From: an uncultured Pelagibacteraceae bacterium
Lineage (GTDB): Bacteria; Pseudomonadota; Alphaproteobacteria; Pelagibacterales; Pelagibacteraceae
Reading direction: 5' to 3'
Length of the DNA stretch: 57,578 nt
NCBI GenBank assembly: GCA_902560245.1
Contig: CACELK010000010.1
Location: forward strand, 1-57,578
The notes under the pieces were generated by a model. That model was not told the origin of the DNA. It saw only the letters and a program-made list of their open reading frames with translations, and did not search any database. How positions within the stretch are numbered: the first letter of the stretch is position 1; every line of letters starts with the position of its first letter. This document shows, in pieces, positions 43,048 to 53,586 of this stretch. Both the position numbers and the translations under genes were made by a program.

Positions 43048-44325
43048 ATGAGTTCAGAGGCTAAAGTTTCATATGATTTGAAAAGATTTGCAGGAATAAA
43101 AAGAGACTATACACCTGAAGAAGTTGAGAGGTTAAGAGGGTCGATTAAAATAGAGTATTCTCTTTGCAAACATCAATCTGAAAAGTTGTGGAAATTATTA
43201 AACTCGGAATCGTATGTTAATACTTTAGGATCACTCTCAGGAAATCATGCAGTTCAGCATGCGAAAGCAGGACTAAAAGCAATATACCTAAGTGGTTGGC
43301 AGGTTGCTGCAGATGCTAACAGTGCTGGAGAAATGTATCCAGATCAATCATTATATCCATATGATAGCGCTCCAAAGTTAGTTGAGTCAATGAATAATGC
43401 TCTTGTAAGAGCAGATCAAATTCAACATATGGAAATTAAAGATGGAGAAATGAAAGAAGAAAACAAAGTAGATTATATGCTTCCAATTATTGCTGATGGC
43501 GAAGCAGGATTTGGAGGACCTTTAAATGTTTTCGAGTTAGCAAAAAAATTCATAAAAGCTGGTGCCGCTGGAGTTCATTTTGAAGATCAATTAGCTAGTG
43601 AGAAAAAATGTGGCCATATGGGTGGCAAAGTTTTGGTACCTACAGGAACTATGATAAAAAATCTTAAAGCAGCCAGACTTGCAGCTGATATAGCAAACGT
43701 ACCTTTAATAATTTTAGCAAGAACAGATGCAAATGCCGCAAAATTAATTACCAACGATCATGATGAAAATGATAAACCTTTTTTGACTGGAGAAAGATCC
43801 CCTGAAGGTTTTTATTATGTTAAGCACGGGATAGAACAGGCTATTTCAAGAGGTTTAGCATACGCTCCTTATGCAGATTTAATATGGTGCGAAACTGCAA
43901 CTCCAAATTTAGAGGAAGCAAAAAAATTTGCAGATGCAATTCATAAAAAATATCCTGGTAAAATTTTAGCTTACAACTGTTCGCCATCATTTAATTGGAA
44001 AAAACACTTATCTGATGACCAGATAGCAACTTTTCAACAAAAAATTGGTGAGATGGGATATAAATTTCAATTTATAACACTTGCAGGTTTTCACGTTCAA
44101 AATATTGCTGTTTTTGAACTTGCAGAGAAATATAAAAAAGAGGGAATGTCTGCATATTCAAAAATTCAACAACAAGAATTTGCAAGAGAAAAAGATGGTT
44201 ACACAAGTGTAAAACATCAAAGAGAAGTAGGAACTTCTTATTTTGATGCTGTTTCAAATACTATTAGCTCTGGGAAAAGTTCAACAACCGCTATGGAAGG
44301 TTCAACAGAGTCTGAACAATTTTAG
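43048..44325 (+). CDS. aceA: Isocitrate lyase
   Basis: First enzyme of the glyoxylate shunt, splitting isocitrate to glyoxylate and succinate. The 425-residue product has [41 protein letters not shown] and the catalytic signature [13 protein letters not shown] (C188). The C-terminal cap includes [13 protein letters not shown] and the '[14 protein letters not shown]' segment. Its length is the usual compact bacterial form. A weak GGGGA lies upstream of ATG 43048. Probable regulator sites and the ScfR-type gene lie upstream; no malate synthase gene is in the window. Confidence 0.97.
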   Translation: MSSEAKVSYDLKRFAGIKRDYTPEEVERLRGSIKIEYSLCKHQSEKLWKLLNSESYVNTLGSLSGNHAVQHAKAGLKAIYLSGWQVAADANSAGEMYPDQSLYPYDSAPKLVESMNNALVRADQIQHMEIKDGEMKEENKVDYMLPIIADGEAGFGGPLNVFELAKKFIKAGAAGVHFEDQLASEKKCGHMGGKVLVPTGTMIKNLKAARLAADIANVPLIILARTDANAAKLITNDHDENDKPFLTGERSPEGFYYVKHGIEQAISRGLAYAPYADLIWCETATPNLEEAKKFADAIHKKYPGKILAYNCSPSFNWKKHLSDDQIATFQQKIGEMGYKFQFITLAGFHVQNIAVFELAEKYKKEGMSAYSKIQQQEFAREKDGYTSVKHQREVGTSYFDAVSNTISSGKSSTTAMEGSTESEQF

Positions 44326-44334
44326 AATTATAGA

Positions 44335-44628
44335 ATGATAACAAATGCTTTCATGTTATTAATCTGTTATTTGCTCTTCAAATACACTACTTCTTGGATA
44401 AAATATTATAATCAACTTGATGAAAGGATGCCGGATTCTCTTTGGAGATATACTTGTGATTATCCAGTAGTTGGCATTAGAGATATATCTGATCTTGACG
44501 ATAAACCATTTGTGAGATTAAGAAGAAAAAGAAATAGAATAGTAACTATAATGTATTTTATAGTTGTTTTAGCATTTATCTTTTCAAATAATTTAATTGC
44601 CAGTTTATTAATTAAAATTTTTAGTTAG
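44335..44628 (+). CDS. Small membrane protein of unknown function
   Basis: A 97-residue protein ten bases after aceA. Two membrane helices (about 4-20 and 70-93) flank a polar middle with RMPDSLWRYTCDYPVVGIRDISDLDDKPFVRLRRKRNRI. I do not recognise the family. The close spacing suggests co-transcription with aceA. Its end overlaps the DUF6134 gene by four bases on the opposite strand. Confidence 0.65.
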   Translation: MITNAFMLLICYLLFKYTTSWIKYYNQLDERMPDSLWRYTCDYPVVGIRDISDLDDKPFVRLRRKRNRIVTIMYFIVVLAFIFSNNLIASLLIKIFS

Positions 44629-45314
44629 TTAATTTCAAAATTTTTAAGCCTATACTCCCATTTTCCAGCTTTTTCATAAGTGATTTTATAAATTAGATTA
44701 TTTTTTGGATTTAACCAAATATCAAAATCAAGTCTTTTATCTTCAGGCAAATTACTGTTTTGAGACATCAATTTATAGTGATGTAAAATATAATTTTTTT
44801 TGTTAAATTTTATACTCTCTGTTCCTATAAATTTAACTGTTTGTTTTTTAATACTTCCGGAAATTGGACTTATCTGTTTATCGGATTTTAAAATTTTATG
44901 ATTCCACCAGTGCCCTATAATTGTGTTAGGATCGGCTCTTCCTTTATAAGAAGACCCATCAATATAAAAATTATTATATTGTTCATCAAACTTCAATTTT
45001 ACATATTTTTCTTTATCATTCTGAAATGTCGTTGAATGATAAGAAACTAGTTTTCCATCTTTATATTTTTCAAGACTCTCTCCAGAAATAGAAAAAATTA
45101 CTAATTTCAAAAGTTTCACTTTGAACTTAGTATAATTTTTAACTTCAAGAGTGTTTTTACCATGAGTAAAAAAATAATTGCTGTAGCCAATTAATTTTCC
45201 ATTTCGAAATACATCCATATTAATTACTTTAATTCCTTTATAATGAGATGTATGAGCACTAATATTTGAAATTGATAAAAAAAATAAAATTAAACTAAAT
45301 AGTGCTTTTTTCAT
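44625..45314 (-). CDS. Exported DUF6134-family protein
   Basis: A 229-residue protein with a cleavable signal peptide (MKKALFSLILFFLSISNISAHTS, cleavage near residue 20). The mature part is beta-strand rich, with INMDVFRNGKLIGYSNYFFT, VKLLKLVIFSISGESLEKYKDGKLVSYHSTTFQNDKE, GHWWNHKIL and DIWLNPKNNLIYKITYEKAGKWEYRLKNFEI. This is the pattern of the DUF6134 family in alpha- and gammaproteobacteria, whose function is unknown. The location is periplasmic or outer membrane. Confidence 0.75.
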   Translation of the reverse strand: MKKALFSLILFFLSISNISAHTSHYKGIKVINMDVFRNGKLIGYSNYFFTHGKNTLEVKNYTKFKVKLLKLVIFSISGESLEKYKDGKLVSYHSTTFQNDKEKYVKLKFDEQYNNFYIDGSSYKGRADPNTIIGHWWNHKILKSDKQISPISGSIKKQTVKFIGTESIKFNKKNYILHHYKLMSQNSNLPEDKRLDFDIWLNPKNNLIYKITYEKAGKWEYRLKNFEIN

Positions 45315-45383
45315 AATTTATAATTTATTTGAATTAATAGCTATGAGTAGATCAATATTAGTAGTAAATAGATTTCTGTAAAT

Positions 45384-46031
45384 ATGTTTTTATCAATAAA
45401 AAATATACCAAAAGTTAAATGGAGCTCAAAAAAACCACTAAATTTTAAGCCTAAGTTATCTACCTTTTTTTATTTATGTATTGGCTTAGGAATTTTTGGT
45501 TTAGGGGAGGGTCTTTTAATAATTTCGTATACTGGCGCTTCACCATGGAGCGTCTTAGCACAAGGCATTTCTTTGAATATTGGCTTTTCTATAGGATTAG
45601 TTACTTTTTTTGTTAGTGTGTTTGCATTATCTTTGTGGATATTTTTAGATCAAAAACCAGGAATTGGCACAGTATTAAATATAATTATAATTGCAGCTAT
45701 GATCGACTTTTCAATAGCATTTATTGAAACTCCCGAGAGTTATTTATCTAAATTAATTATGGCAATAATTGCAGTATTGCTTGTTGGATTAGGAAGTGGA
45801 ATATATTTAATAGCAAATTTAGGTCCAGGACCAAGAGATGGTTTGATGACTGGAATACAAAGAAAAACAAATTTTCCAATAGCAGCAGTAAGGGCTTTTC
45901 TAGAAATAACAGTTGTTTCTGTAGGGTGGTACTTAGGTGGAACAGTTGGAATTGGTACACTGCTATTTGCTTTTGGGATAGGCCCAGCAGTTGCGCTAGG
46001 TTTATTTACAGTTAAAAAAATTTTCTCTTAA
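45384..46031 (+). CDS. YczE/YitT-like membrane protein
   Basis: A 215-residue protein with about five membrane helices. Landmarks are LGIFGLGEGLLIISYTGASPWSVLAQGIS and the C-terminal GSGIYLIANLGPGPRDGLMTGIQRKTNFPIAAVRAFLEI, the conserved YczE/YyaS core ('G.g.a.pRDgLm...'). Function is not established; some relatives sit near transcription factors or transporters. It is divergent from the DUF6134 gene, with a 69-base gap holding both promoters. Confidence 0.82.
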   Translation: MFLSIKNIPKVKWSSKKPLNFKPKLSTFFYLCIGLGIFGLGEGLLIISYTGASPWSVLAQGISLNIGFSIGLVTFFVSVFALSLWIFLDQKPGIGTVLNIIIIAAMIDFSIAFIETPESYLSKLIMAIIAVLLVGLGSGIYLIANLGPGPRDGLMTGIQRKTNFPIAAVRAFLEITVVSVGWYLGGTVGIGTLLFAFGIGPAVALGLFTVKKIFS

Positions 46032-46143
46032 TAAGTGATACTTACAACCTTACTTATAAAATAGAATCATCTGATGTGGTTTGTTAGAAAAAGACTACAT
46101 AGATTTGTAAGATTAACTTTTAGACCGCCTTGAAATGATAAAA

Positions 46144-46171
46144 AAAAAGGGCAGTAAAAACTGCCCTTTTT
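46144..46171. terminator. Rho-independent terminator of groESL (bidirectional shape)
   Basis: A 12-bp perfect stem AAAAAGGGCAGT / ACTGCCCTTTTT around an AAAA loop. It lies 26 bases past the groEL stop on the minus strand, with an eight-base U-run following on that side. It could also stop transcripts from the plus strand reaching this point. Confidence 0.9.
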
Positions 46172-46197
46172 GAATTTTTGTTTGAGTAACTTGGGGA

Positions 46198-47877
<1,680 letters not shown>

Positions 47878-47880
47878 TTA

Positions 47881-48171
47881 TTATTTTGATGAAATTCCCA
47901 TGATATCGGACTCTTTCATTATGCTATATTCCTTACCATCAATTTTAACTTCGGTACCTGACCATTTCCCGAATAAAACTTTGTCCCCAACTTTAACATC
48001 CATTGGGATTATTTTTCCATCCTCTGTTTTAGCTCCTTTGCCAATTGCTACAACTTTCCCTTCTTGAGGTTTTTCTTGTGCTGTATCTGGTATGATTATT
48101 CCACCAGCAGTTTTTTCGCTGCTATCTAAAACTTCTATTAATACTCTATCGTGTAAAGGTTTAAATTTCAT
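47881..48171 (-). CDS. groES: Co-chaperonin GroES
   Basis: The 96-residue lid of the GroEL cage: [44 protein letters not shown], with the mobile loop (EKTAGGIII) and [22 protein letters not shown]. The ATG at 48171 is chosen because AAGGAG sits six bases upstream; an in-frame ATG at 48198 would place that site inside the gene. An RpoH-type promoter lies just upstream. Confidence 0.97.
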   Translation of the reverse strand: MKFKPLHDRVLIEVLDSSEKTAGGIIIPDTAQEKPQEGKVVAIGKGAKTEDGKIIPMDVKVGDKVLFGKWSGTEVKIDGKEYSIMKESDIMGISSK

Positions 48172-48196
48172 ATTTTCTCCTTTTAATATGCGACTC

Positions 48197-48224
48197 ATAT
48201 AGCTACTTGCCAGGCTATTTCAAG
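48197..48224 (-). promoter_or_regulatory. Predicted RpoH (sigma32) promoter of groESL
   Basis: On the minus strand CTTG (48224-48221), a 17-base spacer and GCTATAT (48203-48197) match the alphaproteobacterial consensus CTTG-N17/18-CYTATNT with one mismatch. The spacing is the same as in the hsp20 promoter of this window. There is no CIRCE inverted repeat (TTAGCACTC-N9-GAGTGCTAA), so HrcA control is unlikely. Confidence 0.7.
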
Positions 48225-48294
48225 ACAAAGGAATAAATATTTAATATGCAAAAAAGCAGAGAAATTGTGGTTTTTATCGGATATATGTCATTTA

Positions 48295-49113
48295 ATGACA
48301 AAAAATTTAGATACTGAGGGCTTAAAATCAATAGCGCAAAATTATGATTTATTTTTTATTGATTTATGGGGGGTAGTTCATAATGGCATAAACCTTCATT
48401 CAAAGGCAATCGAAGTCTTAGTTGAGATTGAAAATTGTAAAAAAAAATATGTTCTTCTAACTAACGCGCCCAGACCAAATTCTACAGTGAAAAAGTTTTT
48501 GAAAAAACTTGGAATGAATGAAAAAATTTTACAAAACGTATATACATCTGGTGAAGCTGCATTAACTTATCTTAAAAAAAAACATTTAGGAGAAAATTTT
48601 TATCATATTGGGCCACCAAGAGATTTCGATTTATTTTTGGATTTTGAGAAAAATAAATCTAAAGATATTAAGTTATGTAACTACATATTATGTACTGGGC
48701 TATTTGATAATTATGATAACGACCTTAGCTATTATAAAGATTTACTTAATAATCATACAAAAAAAAAAATGATTTGTACAAATCCAGATTTAATAGTTGA
48801 TAGAGGAAATAAAAGAGAGCTATGTGCAGGCTCAGTTGCTATGGTTTTTGAAAAATTAGGTGGAGAAGTAATTTATTTTGGAAAACCTTACCCAGAGGTT
48901 TATAATCAGTCAACAGACAATAAAAATAAAAAAATCTTAGCAATTGGCGATAATTTGAATACAGATATAAAAGGTGCAAATTTATTAAATTACGATTCCA
49001 TGATTATTACAAATGGAATTCATAAAGAAGAAATTAATAGAGATGGAATTGAAAAAGTTTGTAAAAATTATGAAGCTCTTGTAAATTTTATGCAAAGTGA
49101 GCTGAAATGGTAA
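48295..49113 (+). CDS. HAD-superfamily class IIA hydrolase
   Basis: A 272-residue phosphatase-like protein. Motif I is YDLFFIDLWGVVHNG (DxW in place of DxD for the second Asp, as in this subfamily), with LLTNAPRPNSTV as motif II and KPYPEVY ... AIGDNLNTDIKGANLLNYDSMIITNG as motifs III-IV. The family (TIGR01459-like) is common in alphaproteobacteria, often near ribF, as here; its substrate is unknown. The ATG at 48295 is preferred over GTG 48265. It overlaps ribF by seven bases. Confidence 0.85.
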   Translation: MTKNLDTEGLKSIAQNYDLFFIDLWGVVHNGINLHSKAIEVLVEIENCKKKYVLLTNAPRPNSTVKKFLKKLGMNEKILQNVYTSGEAALTYLKKKHLGENFYHIGPPRDFDLFLDFEKNKSKDIKLCNYILCTGLFDNYDNDLSYYKDLLNNHTKKKMICTNPDLIVDRGNKRELCAGSVAMVFEKLGGEVIYFGKPYPEVYNQSTDNKNKKILAIGDNLNTDIKGANLLNYDSMIITNGIHKEEINRDGIEKVCKNYEALVNFMQSELKW

Positions 49114-50042
49114 AAAAAATTAAAAATTACAAAAACTTTAATATTTTAAGTAAGCATAGAAAATCTATAATTTTAATTGGAAACTTTGATGGAGTTCACT
49201 TTGGACATCAAAAATTATTTAAATTAGCAAGAAGATATAAAAAAAAATTGAGATCAAAAATTGGTGTCATCACCTTTGAGCCAATGCCAAAGATGTTTTT
49301 TAATCAAAATATAAAAAACTTTAGAATATCCAGTTTAAAACAAAAAGAGATTTTATTGATGAAGCAAGGTGTTGATTTTATTATTACTAAAAAATTCGAT
49401 AAAAAATTTTCTAAAATAAAATACTTAAGTTTTATTAAAAATATTTTATATAAAAAAATAAATGCGAAATATATATTTGTTAGTAACAATTTTAGATTTG
49501 GCAATAAAAGAGAAGGCAATGTAAAAAAATTAATACTAAATGAAAAAAATTTTAATTATAAAATAATTAAGCCTAAACCAATAATCTCAAAGCGTAAAAT
49601 TGTATCTTCTACACATATTCGAAAACTTTTATCTAAAGGTAATTTAAATTATGCAAATAAACTTTTAGTTAGAAATTGGAGTATAGAGGGTTTAGTGCAA
49701 AAGGGCAGGCAAATGGGAAAAAAAATTGGTTTTCCAACATGTAATCTGGATATTAAAAATTATGTAATTCCTAAACTTGGAGTATATGCTGTTAGAATTC
49801 GAATAAAAAATTCAAACAAAATACTAAAGGGTATAGCAAATATAGGGTTTAGACCTACTTTTAACCAAAAAAAAATACTTTTAGAAGTACATATCTTTAA
49901 TTTTTCTGGAAATCTTTATAATAAGGTTTTAACTATTGATTTCATTAGTTTTATAAGAAATGAAAAAAAATTTAAAAATATTAATCAGCTAAAAAAACAA
50001 ATTAGTTCAGATTTAGTTATGGCTAAAAAAAGTTTAAATTAA
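49107..50042 (+). CDS. ribF: Bifunctional riboflavin kinase / FAD synthetase
   Basis: Makes FMN then FAD from riboflavin. The 311 residues comprise an N-terminal nucleotidyltransferase domain (IILIGNFDGVHFGHQKLF; SSTHIRKLLSKGNL) and a C-terminal kinase domain (GRQMGKKIGFPTCNLDIKNYVIPKLGVYAVRI; ANIGFRPTF; LEVHIFNF). It starts at ATG 49107 within the HAD gene end and lies three bases before ileS. The HAD-ribF-ileS-lspA order is typical. Confidence 0.96.
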   Translation: MVKKIKNYKNFNILSKHRKSIILIGNFDGVHFGHQKLFKLARRYKKKLRSKIGVITFEPMPKMFFNQNIKNFRISSLKQKEILLMKQGVDFIITKKFDKKFSKIKYLSFIKNILYKKINAKYIFVSNNFRFGNKREGNVKKLILNEKNFNYKIIKPKPIISKRKIVSSTHIRKLLSKGNLNYANKLLVRNWSIEGLVQKGRQMGKKIGFPTCNLDIKNYVIPKLGVYAVRIRIKNSNKILKGIANIGFRPTFNQKKILLEVHIFNFSGNLYNKVLTIDFISFIRNEKKFKNINQLKKQISSDLVMAKKSLN

Positions 50043-50045
50043 TTT

Positions 50046-52775
50046 ATGTCTAAAGAAAATATAAATTTACCCAAAACAGCTTTTTCAATGAAAGCAAATT
50101 TACCTACTAGGGAGCCCGATATTATAAATTATTGGGAAAAAATTGGATTATATAAAGAGTTAAGATTAGCGAACAAAGGTAAAGAAAAATTTGTTCTACA
50201 TGATGGTCCTCCATATGCAAATGGAGATATACATATGGGTACAGCCTTAAATAAAATTTTGAAAGATATAGTGGTAAAATTTCATCAAATGGAAGGTAAG
50301 GACTCCGTCTATGTTCCAGGATGGGATTGTCATGGTTTACCTATAGAGTGGAAAATCGAGGAACAATATAAAAAAAACAAAAAAAATAAAAATGAAGTTC
50401 CTATAAATGAGTTCAGAAAAGAATGTCGAGATTTCGCAAGTAAATGGATAGAGGTACACAAGGAACAATTTCAAAGACTTGGAGTGATCGGGGACTGGAA
50501 TAATTATTATTCTACTATGAGTTTTGATGCAGAGGCTCAAATTGTAAGAGAACTTGGTAAATTTTTAAATGAAGGAAGTTTGTATAGAGGATATAAGCCA
50601 GTTCTTTGGTCAACAGTGGAAAAAACTGCCTTAGCAGATGCAGAGGTCGAGTATAAAGATCATAAATCAGATACAATCTATACATCATTTGAAGTAAAGA
50701 ATTCAAAGGATAATAAATTAAAAGATGTTGAAATAATAATTTGGACTACAACACCTTGGACAATCCCAGCGAATAAAGCTTTAGCTTATAATAAAAATCT
50801 AAAATATATGGTTATAAAAATTGAAGACGAAACCGATTATAAAGATAGAAAAATTTTAGTAGCTGATGCATTACTAAAATCTGTTTTAGATGAGTGCAAA
50901 ATAAAAAAATTTAGTAAAGTTTTAGAATTAAATGGCCAAAATCTTGAAGGAACTATATGCAAACATCCATTTTCTAAAATAGGCTTTGATTACGATATAC
51001 CTATGCTAGAGGCAAATTTTGTCACTACAGAACAAGGAACTGGAATTGTTCATTGCGCACCTAGTCACGGACCTGACGATTTTAATCTCTGTTTAAATAA
51101 TGGAATACAAGCCATAGAGACTGTTGATGGAGATGGAAAGTATACAGATATCATTCCTTTATTTAAAGGGATGCATATTTTTAAAGCAAATAGTTTAGTT
51201 ATTGAAAAATTAAAAAATGAAAAAAATCTCTTGGCGAGTGGTGAATTAATTCATTCTTATCCTCATTCATGGCGTTCCAAAGCCCCACTAGTTCACAGAG
51301 CTACGCCCCAATGGTTTATATCAATGGAAAGTCACGATCTTAGAAAAAAAGCTCTGAAAGCAATTGATGATACAAAGTTTTATCCTAAAAAAGGAAAAGA
51401 GAGATTAAAATCAATGATCGAAACAAGACCTGATTGGTGCGTTTCAAGACAAAGGGTATGGGGTGTTCCTATACCTGTTTTTATATCAAAAAAAACAAAT
51501 AAAGTTTTGATAGATGATGAGGTTACAGAAAATATTGCAGCTATTTTTGAGAAGGAAGGCGCTGATTGTTGGTTTGAGGATGATGCTCAAAAATTTTTAG
51601 GAAAAAAATACAAAAGCTCAGATTATGAAAAATTAAATGATATTGTAGAGGTATGGTTTGATAGTGGATCAACTCACAGCTATGTGCTCGAAAAAAGAGA
51701 GGATCTAATGTGGCCAGCTTCAATGTATTTAGAGGGCTCAGACCAACACAGAGGATGGTTTCATTCTTCACTATTAGAGTCTTGCGGAACTAGAGGTAGA
51801 GCACCTTTTGACTCAATTCTTTCTCATGGTTTTGTTGTGGATGGAAAAGGACTAAAAATGTCAAAGTCTCTTGGAAATATTATGGCGCCACAAGATATAT
51901 TAAAAAAATATGGCGCGGATATTTTGAGAATTTGGGTAGCAGCATCTGATTATGCTGAGGATTTAAGAATAGATAAATCAATATTAGAACAACATGCTGA
52001 GTCTTACCGAAAAATAAGGAATACTTTCAGATATATTCTTGGGAATATTAAAGACAAACATGAAAAAGTTGATTATGAAAAATTAGATCCTAAAAAGCTA
52101 CCTGAGTTAGAGCAATATATGCTTCATAAACTTTATCTTTTAAGTAAAAATTTTAATAAAAACTTTGATCGGTATAATTTTCATGCCCTTTATAAAGATA
52201 TTTTAAATTTTTGTACTGTTGACTTATCAGCATTTTATTTTGATATTAGGAAAGACACTTTATATTGCGACAAATTAGAAAGTGAAAAAAGAAAATCAAC
52301 AATTTTATTTTTAAATATTCTTTTAGACGTACTACTGAAATGGTTTGCTCCAATTTTATCTTTTACTACTGAAGAAATTTATTCTCTTGTAAATAAAAAT
52401 GGAAAAAGTATCCATTTGGAAAAATTTCCCTCTATCCCCGAAAATTGGAAAAATAGCAATCTTGAGACAAAATGGTTAGAATTAATTAAAATTAGAGATA
52501 TCTGTAATATAAGCATTGAGGAAAAAAGAGCATCAAAGGTAATTGGCTCAAGCCTGGAGGCTAATTTAGTAATTAAACTGGAAGATAAATTAATTGACTT
52601 AACCAAAGATGTAGATTTTTCTGAGCTATGCATTACCTCTAATGCAGTAGTTGAAAAAAATATTTCAAAAGAAATTAAAGTTGAAACTTTAAAAGCTGAA
52701 GGTCAAAAGTGTCCTGTATGTTGGAAAATTAATAAAGACAAATGTGAGAGACATCCACTTTCTTTTAACAAGTGA
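50046..52775 (+). CDS. ileS: Isoleucyl-tRNA synthetase
   Basis: A 909-residue class I synthetase. HIGH is seen as PPYANGDIHMGTALNK near residue 60 and KMSKS as KGLKMSKSLGN near 602. The CP1 editing domain is intact (WTTTPWTIPANKALAY; TGIVHCAPSHGPDDF). The C-terminal zinc finger CPVCWKINKDKCERH retains its cysteines. The stop (TGA at 52773-52775) overlaps the lspA ATG by one base, a conserved pairing. Confidence 0.97.
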   Translation: MSKENINLPKTAFSMKANLPTREPDIINYWEKIGLYKELRLANKGKEKFVLHDGPPYANGDIHMGTALNKILKDIVVKFHQMEGKDSVYVPGWDCHGLPIEWKIEEQYKKNKKNKNEVPINEFRKECRDFASKWIEVHKEQFQRLGVIGDWNNYYSTMSFDAEAQIVRELGKFLNEGSLYRGYKPVLWSTVEKTALADAEVEYKDHKSDTIYTSFEVKNSKDNKLKDVEIIIWTTTPWTIPANKALAYNKNLKYMVIKIEDETDYKDRKILVADALLKSVLDECKIKKFSKVLELNGQNLEGTICKHPFSKIGFDYDIPMLEANFVTTEQGTGIVHCAPSHGPDDFNLCLNNGIQAIETVDGDGKYTDIIPLFKGMHIFKANSLVIEKLKNEKNLLASGELIHSYPHSWRSKAPLVHRATPQWFISMESHDLRKKALKAIDDTKFYPKKGKERLKSMIETRPDWCVSRQRVWGVPIPVFISKKTNKVLIDDEVTENIAAIFEKEGADCWFEDDAQKFLGKKYKSSDYEKLNDIVEVWFDSGSTHSYVLEKREDLMWPASMYLEGSDQHRGWFHSSLLESCGTRGRAPFDSILSHGFVVDGKGLKMSKSLGNIMAPQDILKKYGADILRIWVAASDYAEDLRIDKSILEQHAESYRKIRNTFRYILGNIKDKHEKVDYEKLDPKKLPELEQYMLHKLYLLSKNFNKNFDRYNFHALYKDILNFCTVDLSAFYFDIRKDTLYCDKLESEKRKSTILFLNILLDVLLKWFAPILSFTTEEIYSLVNKNGKSIHLEKFPSIPENWKNSNLETKWLELIKIRDICNISIEEKRASKVIGSSLEANLVIKLEDKLIDLTKDVDFSELCITSNAVVEKNISKEIKVETLKAEGQKCPVCWKINKDKCERHPLSFNK

Positions 52776-53260
52776 TGATAAAAAAAAATTTTTACAGAAA
52801 CATAGCATTTTTTTCTATTTTTATTTTAATATTTGCGGTTGATCGCCTAACTAAATTATATATTTTAAATTTAGTTGAAAAAAACGATTATTTAAATTTA
52901 TATATTACTTCTTTTTTAAATTTTTATTTAATATGGAATAAGGGAATAGCTTTTGGTTTATTATCTTTTGATCAAAATTTTACCTATAAACTAATCACTT
53001 TTTTAATTTTAATTATAACAATCATAATTTTTATTATTGCTATAAAATCTAGGGATTATAAGGGATATTTTTTTATAATTATTTTTAGCGGTTCTATAGG
53101 AAACTTATATGATAGAATTTACTATTCAGCTGTACCCGATTTTATAGATTTTCATTTTAATGGATTTCATTGGTTTATTTTTAATGTTGCAGATATATTT
53201 ATCTCGTTGGGTGTGATATGCCTTATTTTTGTTGAAATCTTTTTTAAAAAAACAAGTTAA
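52775..53260 (+). CDS. lspA: Lipoprotein signal peptidase
   Basis: The aspartic signal peptidase II, 161 residues with four membrane helices. It cuts the signal of lipidated prolipoproteins. Catalytic aspartates are in GNLYDRIYYSAVPDFIDFH and FNVADIFISLG; the N-terminal motif is DRLTKLYI, and WNKGIAFGLL is the conserved first loop. ATG 52775 is preferred over the GTG three bases earlier. It is co-transcribed with the lipoprotein that follows (TAATG overlap). Confidence 0.95.
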   Translation: MIKKNFYRNIAFFSIFILIFAVDRLTKLYILNLVEKNDYLNLYITSFLNFYLIWNKGIAFGLLSFDQNFTYKLITFLILIITIIIFIIAIKSRDYKGYFFIIIFSGSIGNLYDRIYYSAVPDFIDFHFNGFHWFIFNVADIFISLGVICLIFVEIFFKKTS

Positions 53261-53583
53261 TGAAAAATATTAATAAACTATTTTTTATCGTTTTTACTTT
53301 ATCAATTTTTTTTCTAAATAGTTGCAAAAGTGTAAAAGAAAATTTATCCATAAAAAAAAAGGATAGTACAGATGAATTTTTAGTTGAAAAAAAAAATCCA
53401 TTAATTTTACCTCCAGATTATAAAGATTTACCAAAACCTTTAAGCGAGGAAAATGCTTTGGAGCCAAAAGAAAAAGAAGTAGATTTGAGCAAAATATTTA
53501 AAAATTCAGAAAAAAAACAAAAAAACTCTTCAGATGTTAACAGGTCTATAGAGGAACTAATACGTGAAAAAATCAAAAACTAA
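53260..53583 (+). CDS. DUF3035 lipoprotein (BamF-like)
   Basis: A 107-residue lipoprotein with signal MKNINKLFFIVFTLSIFFLNSCKS (lipobox LNSC). The mature N-terminus STDEFLVEKKNPLILPPDYKDLPKP is the DUF3035 signature ('DEFaV..r.PL.lPPd'). The tail is highly charged and ends SIEELIREKIKN. DUF3035 proteins are annotated as BamF, an alphaproteobacterial subunit of the outer-membrane beta-barrel assembly machine; this naming is from memory and the match is partial. It sits directly after lspA, as in many relatives. Confidence 0.72.
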   Translation: MKNINKLFFIVFTLSIFFLNSCKSVKENLSIKKKDSTDEFLVEKKNPLILPPDYKDLPKPLSEENALEPKEKEVDLSKIFKNSEKKQKNSSDVNRSIEELIREKIKN

Positions 53584-53586
53584 AAA

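Noticed and set aside
48181-48198. Upstream ATG (48198) as the groES start
   Set aside because: It would put the AAGGAG ribosome site inside the gene and add nine residues not found in GroES proteins.
48172-48294. CIRCE (HrcA) element ahead of groES
   Set aside because: No TTAGCACTC inverted repeat is present. An RpoH-type promoter accounts for heat control.
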